The notes beneath the pieces are model-generated. The model was not told the origin of the DNA, ran no database searches, and was given only the letters and a program-made list of their open reading frames with translations. This document shows positions 51,729-60,746 of a DNA stretch of 64,000 bases, in pieces. The position numbers and the translations under genes were made by a program. Every line of letters starts with the position of its first letter. The first letter of the stretch is position 1. Source of the stretch: Pseudomaricurvus hydrocarbonicus. GTDB lineage: Bacteria; Pseudomonadota; Gammaproteobacteria; Pseudomonadales; Cellvibrionaceae. The DNA lies in assembly GCF_011602365.1 (NCBI RefSeq), contig NZ_JAAONZ010000005.1, positions 62,001 to 126,000 on the forward strand, read 5' to 3'.

Positions 51729-53099
51729 TTAATTGACGGTTACAGGGTTGCCTGACCAGCTTTCTGCTTCATTAACCGCTTCGCGCATAGGGCGACAACC
51801 CAGAAACAGAAACAGCGCTGCCAGCGGGCTGCAAACGCCGATGGTGGCAGCCATCGCCATCCCCAGGTTTGAGCCGAACAGATAATCTGAAATAGCCGCT
51901 ACGACAATAGGCCCCGCTGCCATACCAATCAGGCCGCCGGTGACGGCAAAGAATGCAATGCCGGTGCCGCGCAGTTGATTGGGTGTAACCAGGTTCAGGG
52001 CGGTGCTGTAGCAAGCCGGCAGGGGCGCCAGCAAAATAAGAAAGACACCAATGCCACCTAAAAACACCCAGGGGTTATCACTGGTGGTGGCTAAAATACC
52101 AATGGGTGCTGCGACGAGCAGGCAGCCTGTGTACCAGCGCAGCTGGGCATCGCGGTAACCGCGGCGGTACATCGTGTCCATGATGAAGCCACTGAGTAAT
52201 TTTCCGGTGACGCCGGCAACAATTAAAGTCAATCCAAGGTTCAGGCCGATGGTGCTGGCGTCCCAGCCAAAACTTCTGCCCATGTGGGCGGGATACCACA
52301 TGGCGCCACTAGTCAACACAATCGACGCAATGGCAAACCCCATATAATGGCAGGTAAAAAACTTCCAGCGAGGCCGCATGAATTTCAATAACTCTGCATA
52401 AGAGCTGAGCAGGTGTTTACGTTTGGCGGCCTCCGCAGTGCTCAATTTTCCCCGACGTACAGGTTCCGGGATGGTAAATATCAGCAGCGACATAAATGCT
52501 CCGGGAATCCCGACAATCAGGAATACGGATTGCCAGGGACGCAGTTCACCGATGTAGGGCAAGGCAATCGGATTGGAATTGCTGACCAGATCGACAATCA
52601 TGCCGCCCAGCAGGTAAGCCATGCCTGAGCCAATAGTGGCTCCGATGGTGTAGACCGCCATGGCGGATGTCAGTCGATCTCTGGGGAACAGGTCGGCGAG
52701 CATGGAGTTGGCGTTGGGGTTGAGCCCCGCTTCGCCGGCTCCCACGCCCACCCGGGCAAACAGCAACTGGAAAAAATTCTGGGCCAGGCCGCAGGCGGCG
52801 GTAGCCAGGGACCAGATCGACACACTGGCAAAGATAATCCAGCGACGGCTGAAGCGATCGGCTAGCGCGCCGGCCAGCAGTCCGAAGGCTGCAAAGGTAA
52901 TGGTAAAGGCTACACCCTGTAACAGGCCGAATTGCATATCCGTTAAGCCAAGGTCCCGTTTAATGGGATCTACCAACAACGCGATAATGAAACGGTCCAG
53001 AATCGACAGCCAGTACAGCAGGGATAATATGATAGTGGCTCGCCAGGCTACGGAAGGGGCAGGATAGGGGGACAGCTGGGCCGGAGACATGCCTGACAT
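51729..53099 (-). CDS. MFS transporter
   Basis: 456 residues with twelve predicted helices. The loop LADRFSRRW and the following SIWSLATAACGLAQNFFQLLFARVGVGAGEAGLNPNANSM are typical of the spinster-like/ACS group common in catabolic clusters of proteobacteria. The likely substrate is an organic anion or hydrophobic compound. Two ACCGCGGT palindromes lie 82-105 nt upstream of the start, and the TetR gene lies next upstream on the same strand. Confidence 0.9.
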   Translation of the reverse strand: MSGMSPAQLSPYPAPSVAWRATIILSLLYWLSILDRFIIALLVDPIKRDLGLTDMQFGLLQGVAFTITFAAFGLLAGALADRFSRRWIIFASVSIWSLATAACGLAQNFFQLLFARVGVGAGEAGLNPNANSMLADLFPRDRLTSAMAVYTIGATIGSGMAYLLGGMIVDLVSNSNPIALPYIGELRPWQSVFLIVGIPGAFMSLLIFTIPEPVRRGKLSTAEAAKRKHLLSSYAELLKFMRPRWKFFTCHYMGFAIASIVLTSGAMWYPAHMGRSFGWDASTIGLNLGLTLIVAGVTGKLLSGFIMDTMYRRGYRDAQLRWYTGCLLVAAPIGILATTSDNPWVFLGGIGVFLILLAPLPACYSTALNLVTPNQLRGTGIAFFAVTGGLIGMAAGPIVVAAISDYLFGSNLGMAMAATIGVCSPLAALFLFLGCRPMREAVNEAESWSGNPVTVN

Positions 53100-53180
53100 T
53101 GAATAATCCTTATGGCAGCCAGAGTGAGAGTCATCAAGAACGGATCAGCTCTGCTGCAGAACGGCGGTAGGTTTATTGTG

Positions 53181-53203
53181 ACCGCGGTGTCTGCGACCGC
53201 GGT
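53181..53203. promoter_or_regulatory. Paired ACCGCGGT palindromes upstream of MFS gene
   Basis: ACCGCGGT at 53181-53188 and 53196-53203, 15 bp apart, each a perfect palindrome. They lie just before an AT-rich stretch in the upstream region of the MFS gene, a likely operator for a local regulator. Confidence 0.5.
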
Positions 53204-53494
53204 TATATTATCGCTAAACCTTATCATTGGACATCAGTGTTGTATATCATCGAAAGGTAAAGCTTGGTTAGGCCAATGAATGATCAGATGGCGGTGGGAG
53301 TGCGGGGTAGCTGTCAGTAGTAGCGGCCCAGGCATGGCGTTGCTTTTGTTGGGGTGGGATTGAATGCCTGAGAGAGCTGTCGAAGAGTGGGCCAGGCTTC
53401 TTTGGGGCCGCAGTCAGCGGAGCTGGCCGGAGCAACTAGACAGCTACTAGAAAGCTACTAGAAAGCAACCAGCAGCCCGTACCAGCAGTCGTAA
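53204..53494. other. Intergenic region with an 11-bp CTAG repeat
   Basis: No gene supported. CTAG occurs at 53436, 53447 and 53458, exactly 11 bp apart, in the unit GCTACTAGAAA. This is a third CTAG-based repeat in the window, with a different period from the two heptamer arrays. Confidence 0.5.
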
Positions 53495-54163
53495 TTACTC
53501 ACGACAGTATTCACTGGGTTTATTACCTTTCTGAACCGCTTCTTTGATCAGCGCAATGACCCAAAGAATGGTGTCTGATGCTCGCTCTGGCTCGAAATCC
53601 CATGCCGCAATCAAGCGTTCGAAGGACGGCAGATTCCAGAGAATATCCAGGGTGGCAGCCACAGTTTCCTGGTCCTGCTGCTGCCAGGAGGGCGTGGCGC
53701 GAATAACCGCTTGGTGCAGGGCTTCCCGTCGCTGTTGATCCATCGTTGCAAGGGTTGGGTCTTCTACCGTTTTCGGTGTCACCGCAAACGACGACTGGAT
53801 TGAGAAAATACGCGCTGTCACATCGCTGAAGTTGTCCAGCTCCAGTTCCTCCAGACGAATACCGGAATCTTTGACCAGCTCTTCCATCACAGCATCACGC
53901 AGCTGACGCTCTGTCGCAAAATGTCGATAAGCGGTTCTCTCGCTGACACCGGCGCGTTTGCCGACAGCCCGGAAAGTCAGATTGTTCCAGTCCCAATCGG
54001 GAAATTCGTGCACCAGCTCCACTCCCGCCTGGATGAGGTTTTGACGGGTTTTCGCCATCTGTTGCTCTCGCAGTGGGCTATTATAGCGTCGGCGTTTTAC
54101 TGTGTTTTTCGTAGCACCGGGTGCATCGAGGTCCGAGGTGCTGAGTTTATCAGGTGGCGTCAT
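53495..54163 (-). CDS. TetR-family transcriptional regulator
   Basis: 222 residues. The HTH is LTFRAVGKRAGVSERTAYRHFATERQLRDAVMEEL, preceded by a basic arm (RRRYNSPLREQQMAKTRQNLIQAG). The C-terminal ligand domain has the TetR_C pattern without a recognisable ligand family. It is divergent from the P450 gene and faces a 28-bp symmetrical site in between (54275-54302), its likely target. Repression of P450 and of itself, released by a lipophilic substrate, is the usual arrangement. Confidence 0.9.
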   Translation of the reverse strand: MTPPDKLSTSDLDAPGATKNTVKRRRYNSPLREQQMAKTRQNLIQAGVELVHEFPDWDWNNLTFRAVGKRAGVSERTAYRHFATERQLRDAVMEELVKDSGIRLEELELDNFSDVTARIFSIQSSFAVTPKTVEDPTLATMDQQRREALHQAVIRATPSWQQQDQETVAATLDILWNLPSFERLIAAWDFEPERASDTILWVIALIKEAVQKGNKPSEYCRE

Positions 54164-54274
54164 GGATAACCTTTTGTTTCACGAATCCGGGTTTTGCTTG
54201 TGGTGCATGACAATCATCCGGCAGCCCTGTGGCGGCTAATTGGATCATTGGCCGCTTAGTATAGCGAAAAGTTG

Positions 54275-54302
54275 AATTGATGTCAGGATGTTGACACTAA
54301 TT
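54275..54302. promoter_or_regulatory. 28-bp dyad between tetR and P450 genes (likely operator)
   Basis: AATT-GA-TGTCA-ggatgt-TGACA-CT-AATT is symmetrical: both half-sites AATT..TGTCA match across a 6-nt centre. It lies in the 327-bp divergent region where both promoters must be. No other gene was found in 54164-54490. Confidence 0.6.
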
Positions 54303-54490
54303 TGAAGTGGGGGCTATTATCATTGGTGTATCGAATACCCGGCACGTCATTCAGGGCGATTCTTTTCACACGTTAAAATCCTTGTCATCAAAAGAAAGCG
54401 CTCGGTCATAGCAACCTGTTCCTGTGATTCATTCCTGATAATTAACGGGACAATTGATGAACAGGGGCTGACTATAACAAAGGCAACAGT

Positions 54491-56059
54491 ATGGAAAGCA
54501 GCGAGGTTTATTACGATCCGTATTCACGGGAAATTGTGGAACAACCCTACCCGGTGTACCAACGTTTACGGCAAGAGGCACCTCTGTATTACAACAAGAA
54601 ATACGACTTTTATGCCGTAAGCCGGTATGAAGATGTGCGCAAGGGGCTGGGTGATCATGAAACGTTTATCTCGTCTCGTGGCGGTATTCTGGAAATGATC
54701 CAACAGAATATCCAGATGCCTGCCGGGACGTTTATCTTTGAAGATAAGCCCCGTCACACCATGTACCGTCAAATTGCCCAGCGTTTGTTTACCCCGCGAA
54801 GAATGATGAATTTGGAACCGATGGTAAGAAAATTGGCGGCTCAGGTGCTGGACCCTCTGGTAGAGCGAGATGAGTTCGATTTTATTCACGATGTGGGACG
54901 TGAACTGCCCATGCGGGTGATCGGCATGTTGATGGGTATCCCAGAGTCTGACTTTCAATCTGTTCGGGAAATTACCGACTCCAAAATGCGCACCGAAGAA
55001 GGTAAACCGCTGGATTATGGCGAGGGGCTGCAACTGGAGCAAAGCTTTGATAAATACATTGATTGGCGAGAGAAGAACCCGGGTGATGATGTCACCACAG
55101 AGCTGATAAATGTTGAGTTTACGGATGAGACCGGAACCCTGCGCAAGCTGACACGAGAAGAACTGGTGACGTTTTTTAATGTTCTCGCCGGAGCGGGTAA
55201 TGAGACTACCAACCGGTTGATCGGCTGGGTGGCGAAGGCGCTGGCGGAGCATCCGAAGCAGCGGCGGGAATTGGTGAAAAGCCCTTCGTTAATTCCCGAC
55301 GCGATTGAGGAGGTGCTGAGGCTGGAACCACCGGGTCCCCATGTCGCCCGATATGTTGCAAAAGACGTTGAAATTCAGGGACAGACGGTACCGGCCGGGA
55401 GTGCGATCTTGTTCCTTGTGGGATCGGCTAATCACGATGAGCGCATTTTCCCCAACCCGGATCATTTTGATCTGTATCGCGGTAGAACTCCTTCTCATGT
55501 GACTTTTGGTTATGGTATTCATACGTGCATCGGTAATGTGTTGGCACGGCTGGAAGGCCGGGTGGTGTTTGAGGAGTTATTGAAGCGTATTCCAGATTGG
55601 GACGTGGACATGGAGCATGCCAAATTGTTGTCAACCTCGACCGTGCGTGGCTGGGACACATTGCCCGCGTATGTGAATGCCCGTGGTGCCCAGACGATCA
55701 AGGATCGGGCGGTGCAACAGGCACAGCAGAATGCCGCCTCCTCAGCGTCGGCCCCCGCGACTCTGGATGGTGAGTGGGTGGTGACCGTCAAAGGTCCAAC
55801 GGGCCCCATGGACAGCAGCCTGGCTTTAACCACGACAGACGGTGTATTGGGAGGCGAACAAACCGGCGAAGGCACCACTACGGTCATTGAAGAAATCGCC
55901 TACAATCCTGCAACCGGCGATGTGACCTGGATTAACAAGATCAGTAAGCCGATGAAAATGACTTTGAAATTTACGGGCAAGGTGGAAGGGAATAGCATGT
56001 CAGGCAAGGTTAAAGCAGGGTTTATGGGGTCTTTCGCTTTTACAGGTCAGAAACCCTGA
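54491..56059 (+). CDS. Cytochrome P450 with an added C-terminal domain
   Basis: 522 residues. The P450 core spans about 1-400. I-helix motif AGAGNETT at 233-240, ExxR at E274-R277, and haem-binding FGYGIHTCIG with C346 are all present. The acidic residue usually next to the I-helix Thr is Glu238. After 400 comes a Gln/Ala/Ser linker and an extra domain at 425-522 that matches the C-terminus of the CoxL-like protein. A bacterial P450 is normally near 400 residues. It would hydroxylate a hydrophobic substrate. No ferredoxin or reductase is adjacent; the TetR gene is divergent. Confidence 0.94.
   Translation: MESSEVYYDPYSREIVEQPYPVYQRLRQEAPLYYNKKYDFYAVSRYEDVRKGLGDHETFISSRGGILEMIQQNIQMPAGTFIFEDKPRHTMYRQIAQRLFTPRRMMNLEPMVRKLAAQVLDPLVERDEFDFIHDVGRELPMRVIGMLMGIPESDFQSVREITDSKMRTEEGKPLDYGEGLQLEQSFDKYIDWREKNPGDDVTTELINVEFTDETGTLRKLTREELVTFFNVLAGAGNETTNRLIGWVAKALAEHPKQRRELVKSPSLIPDAIEEVLRLEPPGPHVARYVAKDVEIQGQTVPAGSAILFLVGSANHDERIFPNPDHFDLYRGRTPSHVTFGYGIHTCIGNVLARLEGRVVFEELLKRIPDWDVDMEHAKLLSTSTVRGWDTLPAYVNARGAQTIKDRAVQQAQQNAASSASAPATLDGEWVVTVKGPTGPMDSSLALTTTDGVLGGEQTGEGTTTVIEEIAYNPATGDVTWINKISKPMKMTLKFTGKVEGNSMSGKVKAGFMGSFAFTGQKP
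55763..56056 (+). other. C-terminal accessory domain of P450 (shared with CoxL-like protein)
   Basis: Residues 425-522. Conserved steps against the CoxL-like tail are DGEW, GPTGP, EG, SKPMKMTLK (487-493 centred on KPMK), VEGN and GKVKAGFMGS. The region is strand-rich and follows a low-complexity linker. Confidence 0.75.
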
Positions 56060-56098
56060 ACCTAAACTGAGACGGCAGAGACAGGTTTTCAGGTAAAG

Positions 56099-56536
56099 AT
56101 GGCCATGATCATTAAAGAAATTAATTACAATTCCGAGGATTACAAACAAACCCTGATCCTTCGGGAGGCTGTGCTTCGCTTTCCTTTAAACCTGATTTTG
56201 ACCCGCCTCGATGTCAAGGATGATGCCCGGCAATTTCATTTTGGTGTTTTTATACATTCCGAGCTGGCCGCCTGTGTGGTTGTCAAACCACTGCCGGGTG
56301 ACACTGTGGGAAAATTGCGGCAAATGGCCGTGTCTGAAGTGTTTCAGGGTAGAGGATTGGGCAGCCGGCTGATTGACTTTGTAGAAGCCATCTTGAAAAT
56401 GCGTGGCTTCACCCATATGGAAATGTCCGCGCGGCAAACGGCCGTCGAGTTCTACCGAAAACTGGGGTATACGATGGTCGGGGAGGGCTATACCGAACAG
56501 GGTATCCCCCATGTAAAAATGGAAAAGCGGTTGTAA
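56099..56536 (+). CDS. GNAT-family N-acetyltransferase
   Basis: 145 residues. The acetyl-CoA pyrophosphate loop is QMAVSEVFQGRGLGSRLIDF (Q-G-R-G-L-G), with the usual preceding strand and following AVEFYRKLGY. It lies 40 nt after the P450 stop and may be co-transcribed. The substrate amine is unknown. The overall sequence resembles the ElaA/YjcF-like small GNAT group. Confidence 0.88.
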   Translation: MAMIIKEINYNSEDYKQTLILREAVLRFPLNLILTRLDVKDDARQFHFGVFIHSELAACVVVKPLPGDTVGKLRQMAVSEVFQGRGLGSRLIDFVEAILKMRGFTHMEMSARQTAVEFYRKLGYTMVGEGYTEQGIPHVKMEKRL

Positions 56537-56657
56537 TTGCAGTTTCAGTTGTGGTTGAGGCTGTGATTATAGCTATAGTAGTTTATGAGTAGTTCAGTAA
56601 TGTAGAGGTTGAGTAGTTAATGTAGTTGTGGTCGATGCAGTGAGGCTGGGAAGAATT

Positions 56658-57263
56658 ATGAATAATGAAACCAGTTTAAAGAATATTTATATCTTTGTAT
56701 TTGTAATAGGCGTTGCGGTTTTAAGTCCTGCTGCGACAGCCAATAGCTGTAATGAACAGTCGCCAAATTTGATTGCTCTGGGCGAGGGGTATTATGAGCT
56801 TGAAAACGAGTATATCCCGACAGTCGATGAAAAAAATCAACTTGAAAACCTGTTTCGTCAACTGGAAGGCGATTGGCTGGGTGATCTGATTTTCAAGGAT
56901 TGTAAAGGTTCTGTAGGAGAGCCCCGGGAGGAGTATCAAGACGCCACCCTGGAGGTGGATATCGAACTGGACTCTGCCGGTAATCTCAATATCCATGCTG
57001 AAAAAACCTTTGCCGAAGATAATGTTCTGAGGCTGGAAAATCTCGAATTACTCAATGGCTTCTGGATTTATGATTTGAACATGGTGGCCGATAATCACTT
57101 TGTCTTCATTGAAAAATCCCGTCGAAATAATGTCAATGCCGGGGCGAGATTGGTTGAAACACGGTATGAGATCATTGCGGATCAAAGTTCTCTATCGATG
57201 CAGAGGGTAACCTACATTAATGGTTATTACGCATCGCAAGAGGAGTGGCAATTATTTCGATGA
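56658..57263 (+). CDS. Secreted hypothetical protein
   Basis: 201 residues with a signal peptide (IYIFVFVIGVAVLSPAATA) and two Cys near the N-terminus and at about 82. The body is strand-rich, with LEGDWLGDLIF followed by a series of hydrophobic strands ending YASQEEWQLFR, somewhat like a lipocalin or FABP-type barrel. I do not recognise a family. The upstream stretch is low-complexity. ATG 56658 has GGGAAG 4-5 nt upstream. Function unknown. Confidence 0.65.
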   Translation: MNNETSLKNIYIFVFVIGVAVLSPAATANSCNEQSPNLIALGEGYYELENEYIPTVDEKNQLENLFRQLEGDWLGDLIFKDCKGSVGEPREEYQDATLEVDIELDSAGNLNIHAEKTFAEDNVLRLENLELLNGFWIYDLNMVADNHFVFIEKSRRNNVNAGARLVETRYEIIADQSSLSMQRVTYINGYYASQEEWQLFR

Positions 57264-57407
57264 CACCAGTACTCAGGGAGTCAACCCAATCTGTTTTGAG
57301 TTGCTTAGCCAGGCTGACTGTACGTAGGTAATCAATAGAGTGTACCGATAGAGTGATGTACAAAGCAGTTTTCTCGCGGTAGGTTGTTCTGTGACTATTC
57401 ACCTGCG

Positions 57408-58718
57408 ATGAGAACACCTATGAAAATCGATTGGATCCGCGGCGATAGACTGGGATTGGACATACCGGCACACGCTGCTGCCCTGATGGAAGGGGGAGAG
57501 GCGTTTCTGACCAGGGCCTTCCAGTTGACCGGCGTGCTAGCCGCCGATAATCGAATCAAGACCATTACCGAATGCCGCGAAATTGAGGGGGGTAGCACCG
57601 GTCGAAAAGTGCTGCTCTCGGTTGAGTATGAAACCCCCTTGCCACATTTACATCGCGATCTGTTTGTGAAGTTTTCCCGAGACTTTGACAATGACCATAG
57701 AGATGCGGCAAAAGTGCAGATGGAATTGGAAGTATTATTTGCTTTGTTATCTCGGGATCCAGGTTTTCCCGTGGCCGTTCCGATTTGTTACTTCTCCGAT
57801 TTCCACCATGAGTCCGGAACCGGCATCCTCATTACTCAGCGAATTCCTTATGATCAGAATGGGGTAGAGCCCCAATACCCCAAATGTCTGGATTATGAAA
57901 TGCCCGATCCCCTGGGGCACTACCGGGCACTGATTACCGCCCTGGCACGTTTGGCGGGTACACACAAGGCTGGAAAGTTAGCCGACACAGTTGAAACTTA
58001 CTTTCCCTTTGAGCCGGAAAAATTGTCGGTCAGTCAACGTGCGCCTTATACGCCTGAACAGATATTACGCCGTGTCAGGCAATACGCCGAGTTCAGTCAT
58101 GCCTACCCTCAGATTTTGCCGGAACCTATCCGCAGCGATGCTTTTCTTGAGCGCTTGGCAGAAGAAGCGCCGCGTTTCCAGAAATTGGAGTCTGTTGCCA
58201 AACAGATCCTCCAGAGCTCACCGGAATTGATCGCCTTGTGTCACTGGAATGCACACGTGGACAATGCCTGGTTCTGGCGCGATGAAAAGGAACAACTGCA
58301 ATGTGGCCTGATAGACTGGGGAAATGTGTGCCAAATGAATGTGGCTATGGCGATTTGGGGCTGCCTGAGCGCGGCAGAGTTAAACATCTGGCATGATCAT
58401 TTGGATGAGTTACTGACCTTGTTCGTGGATGAATTTCATCAGGCGGGTGGTGAAAAAATTATTCTTGGTGAGCTAAAACGACATTTGAAAATCTATGTCG
58501 GGATGATGGGGCTGGCCTGGATGCTGGATGCGCCGAAATTGATTCTGCTTCACGCGCCGGAATTGGCTGTGGCAAAAGATAGGCTCGATGAGCGCATCCA
58601 GAGCAGCGAAAGGGCCCGTTCGCAACTGCTGATCATGTCGGTGTTTCTGAGTTTCTGGCACAGTCAGGACATGCAGGAAATCATCGACTTTATGGAGTCC
58701 TTTCACGAATCCCCTTAG
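57408..58718 (+). CDS. APH-like phosphotransferase family protein
   Basis: About 436 residues with an aminoglycoside-phosphotransferase/choline-kinase fold. The catalytic loop is CHWNAHVDNAWFW (H...N form of the Brenner motif) and the metal motif LIDWGN follows. The N-lobe includes VLLSVEYETPLPHLHRDLFVKFSRD with a Lys that may bind ATP. Similar proteins occur near acyl-CoA dehydrogenases in actinobacterial and proteobacterial lipid clusters, where they are of unknown function. Start codon ATG 57408 or ATG 57420; no clear ribosome-binding site. Confidence 0.78.
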   Translation: MRTPMKIDWIRGDRLGLDIPAHAAALMEGGEAFLTRAFQLTGVLAADNRIKTITECREIEGGSTGRKVLLSVEYETPLPHLHRDLFVKFSRDFDNDHRDAAKVQMELEVLFALLSRDPGFPVAVPICYFSDFHHESGTGILITQRIPYDQNGVEPQYPKCLDYEMPDPLGHYRALITALARLAGTHKAGKLADTVETYFPFEPEKLSVSQRAPYTPEQILRRVRQYAEFSHAYPQILPEPIRSDAFLERLAEEAPRFQKLESVAKQILQSSPELIALCHWNAHVDNAWFWRDEKEQLQCGLIDWGNVCQMNVAMAIWGCLSAAELNIWHDHLDELLTLFVDEFHQAGGEKIILGELKRHLKIYVGMMGLAWMLDAPKLILLHAPELAVAKDRLDERIQSSERARSQLLIMSVFLSFWHSQDMQEIIDFMESFHESP

Positions 58719-58882
58719 CGGCGGGTATAGACCGTGTGCTCTGCACGAATGCCGTCTTGTTATTGCCCTCAGTAAAATGACCGTCTGAACTCCTGCGTGC
58801 CAATCAGCGCCTCAGTGTCCTACACTGTAGAAAACTGAACGGCTTCGGTATAGAGCCCTGGGCCTCCACAGGACACGAAAGC

Positions 58883-60454
58883 ATGACTTCTGAATTGCAC
58901 GCCTTGCGACAAGCGTTTGCCTCGCGCAATTGGCCGTTGACGAGTCAGCTGTGTCAAAAGATATTAACGGCTGATCCACAACAGGTGGATGCTCACATGG
59001 TGATGGGGTTGATGGCCGGGCAGCACGGCCATTTGGGGGCTGCGTTGCGTGCGTTTGAAACTGTGGTGAAGCTCGATTCCTCTCGTCTTGATGCCCGTAT
59101 TCAGTTGGCGCGATGCCTTGTGCATAAAGGTGAGCATGGCTTGGCTCGACAACAGGCTGACTGGATTCTGCACAGCGCAGCGTGCCATACCTTGTCTGCC
59201 ACCTTGTTGGATCTGCTGGCCACGGTCTATAGCCATATCGGTTTGCAGGAAACGGCGCTGACCTTGTACGAGCGCTGTTTGGAGATGTCTCCGGATTCCG
59301 TACCGTACCTGTCGAATACGGCCGGTTGCCTGATCTTCCTAGGGCACAGGCAACGGGCCAAAAACTACCTGCTGCACGCACTGGAGCTGCAGCCTAATTA
59401 CCCCAAAGCTCATTGGCAGTTAGCGCGCTTAGAGCCAGCTAACGCTAATGTGGTCAGTACATTGCAGACGGCTCTGGAAAAATGCCCGGACACAGATCCT
59501 CAGGGTCAAATCTTTCTGCACTACAGTCTGGGTAAAGCCTTTGAAGACCTGCGGCAATGGGATAAGGCCTGGCAACACTTTCATGGGGGGGCTAAAGCCC
59601 AGCGACAGCGACTGAACTACAACCCCGCCAGCGATCGCCAACTGTTTCAGTCATTACGGCACACATTCGATTCATCGTGGTTTTCGAGCCTCTCCAATGA
59701 CGGCGCGACTCAGCAGAATCTGGCCTCGACAGGACCCGTCTTTGTGGTCGGCCTGCCGCGCTCTGGAACCACGTTGGTAGAGCGCATCATTACCAATCAC
59801 AGCGGGGTTCAATCTCTGGGTGAGTTGCCTCACATTCCCATCCAGACGAAACGGCTGGCTGCGCTTCAATCTGGCGATCTGCTGAGTGTGGAGGTGCTGG
59901 AAGCGGTGGCTCACCAAAACCTGAAGCCGCTTGCTGAACATTATTATCAGGCCATTCACTACCTGCGCAATGACCAGCCGCGGTTTGTCGACAAACTGCC
60001 ACACAACAGCCTTTACATCGGCTTATTGGCCAAAGCTTTCCCCGAGGCTCAATTCGTCTGCCTGCAGCGCGAGCCTATGGATAACTGTTGGGCGCTATAC
60101 AAACAACTCTTTGCCGGGGCTTACTTTTACTCTTACGAATTAGAGGAGTTGGGCAGTTATGTCCAGCAGCATCGCGAGCTGATGGCGCACTGGCAAAGGC
60201 ACCTGCCGGAACGTTTTCATACGATCGACTATGAGACGCTGGTGACGGAGCAGGAAGATACAACCCGTGGCCTGTTGAATTTTTTACAGCTGGAGTTCGA
60301 ACCCGAATGTTTGGCGTTTGAGAGCAATCGTACCGCCGCAGCGACAGCCAGTGCGGCGCAGGTACGCAGCAAAATCCACAGCCGGTCGGTGGGTGGGTGG
60401 TGTCATTATGAGAAGCAATTGGCGACGTTGAAAAAATATTTTTACGAGCAATAG
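58883..60454 (+). CDS. TPR-repeat sulfotransferase
   Basis: 523 residues. The first 260 or so are tetratricopeptide-like helical repeats (VDAHMVMGLMAGQHGHLGAALRAFETVVKLD and similar). The C-terminal sulfotransferase domain has the 5'-phosphosulfate loop VGLPRSGTTLVERI near residue 290. The fusion is a known architecture whose targets are thought to be proteins or peptides. It is a second, unrelated sulfotransferase next to the one at 2667. ATG 58883 directly follows CACGAAAGC; no strong ribosome-binding site was seen. Confidence 0.88.
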   Translation: MTSELHALRQAFASRNWPLTSQLCQKILTADPQQVDAHMVMGLMAGQHGHLGAALRAFETVVKLDSSRLDARIQLARCLVHKGEHGLARQQADWILHSAACHTLSATLLDLLATVYSHIGLQETALTLYERCLEMSPDSVPYLSNTAGCLIFLGHRQRAKNYLLHALELQPNYPKAHWQLARLEPANANVVSTLQTALEKCPDTDPQGQIFLHYSLGKAFEDLRQWDKAWQHFHGGAKAQRQRLNYNPASDRQLFQSLRHTFDSSWFSSLSNDGATQQNLASTGPVFVVGLPRSGTTLVERIITNHSGVQSLGELPHIPIQTKRLAALQSGDLLSVEVLEAVAHQNLKPLAEHYYQAIHYLRNDQPRFVDKLPHNSLYIGLLAKAFPEAQFVCLQREPMDNCWALYKQLFAGAYFYSYELEELGSYVQQHRELMAHWQRHLPERFHTIDYETLVTEQEDTTRGLLNFLQLEFEPECLAFESNRTAAATASAAQVRSKIHSRSVGGWCHYEKQLATLKKYFYEQ

Positions 60455-60591
60455 CCACCAGTTTCTGTAGTACTTTCTGAAATTAAAGCCCATTTTCTGA
60501 AACATTGAGTGCATAGAAGCCCTCCCGGAGGTCTCATTAAAAATAATGACTTGTTTTCCACAGTGATAGGTTGTTCAAAAAGGTGCGCTAA

Positions 60592-60714
60592 GCTATTGAA
60601 TTTACCTCCAAGGCGGGCAAGGCCCTCGATGTGGGTTGTGGTGTAGGCGGCAGGTTCCCGAGTTACCCTATGCACCACCTGTTGCGTGACTCCTTTTTAG
60701 CAGTTGTTGTTTGA
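60592..60714 (+). pseudogene. Remnant of a SAM-dependent methyltransferase gene
   Basis: The open frame reads AIEFTSKAGKALDVGCGVGG, which is the SAM-binding motif I of class I methyltransferases (LDVGCGxGG). It starts after a stop codon, has no start codon and ends about 40 residues later, so it is a decayed fragment. It lies in the scarred stretch before the histidine kinase gene. Confidence 0.6.
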
Positions 60715-60746
60715 AAGTTCTTGTTTGTGGTGGGAACCTACTGTCC

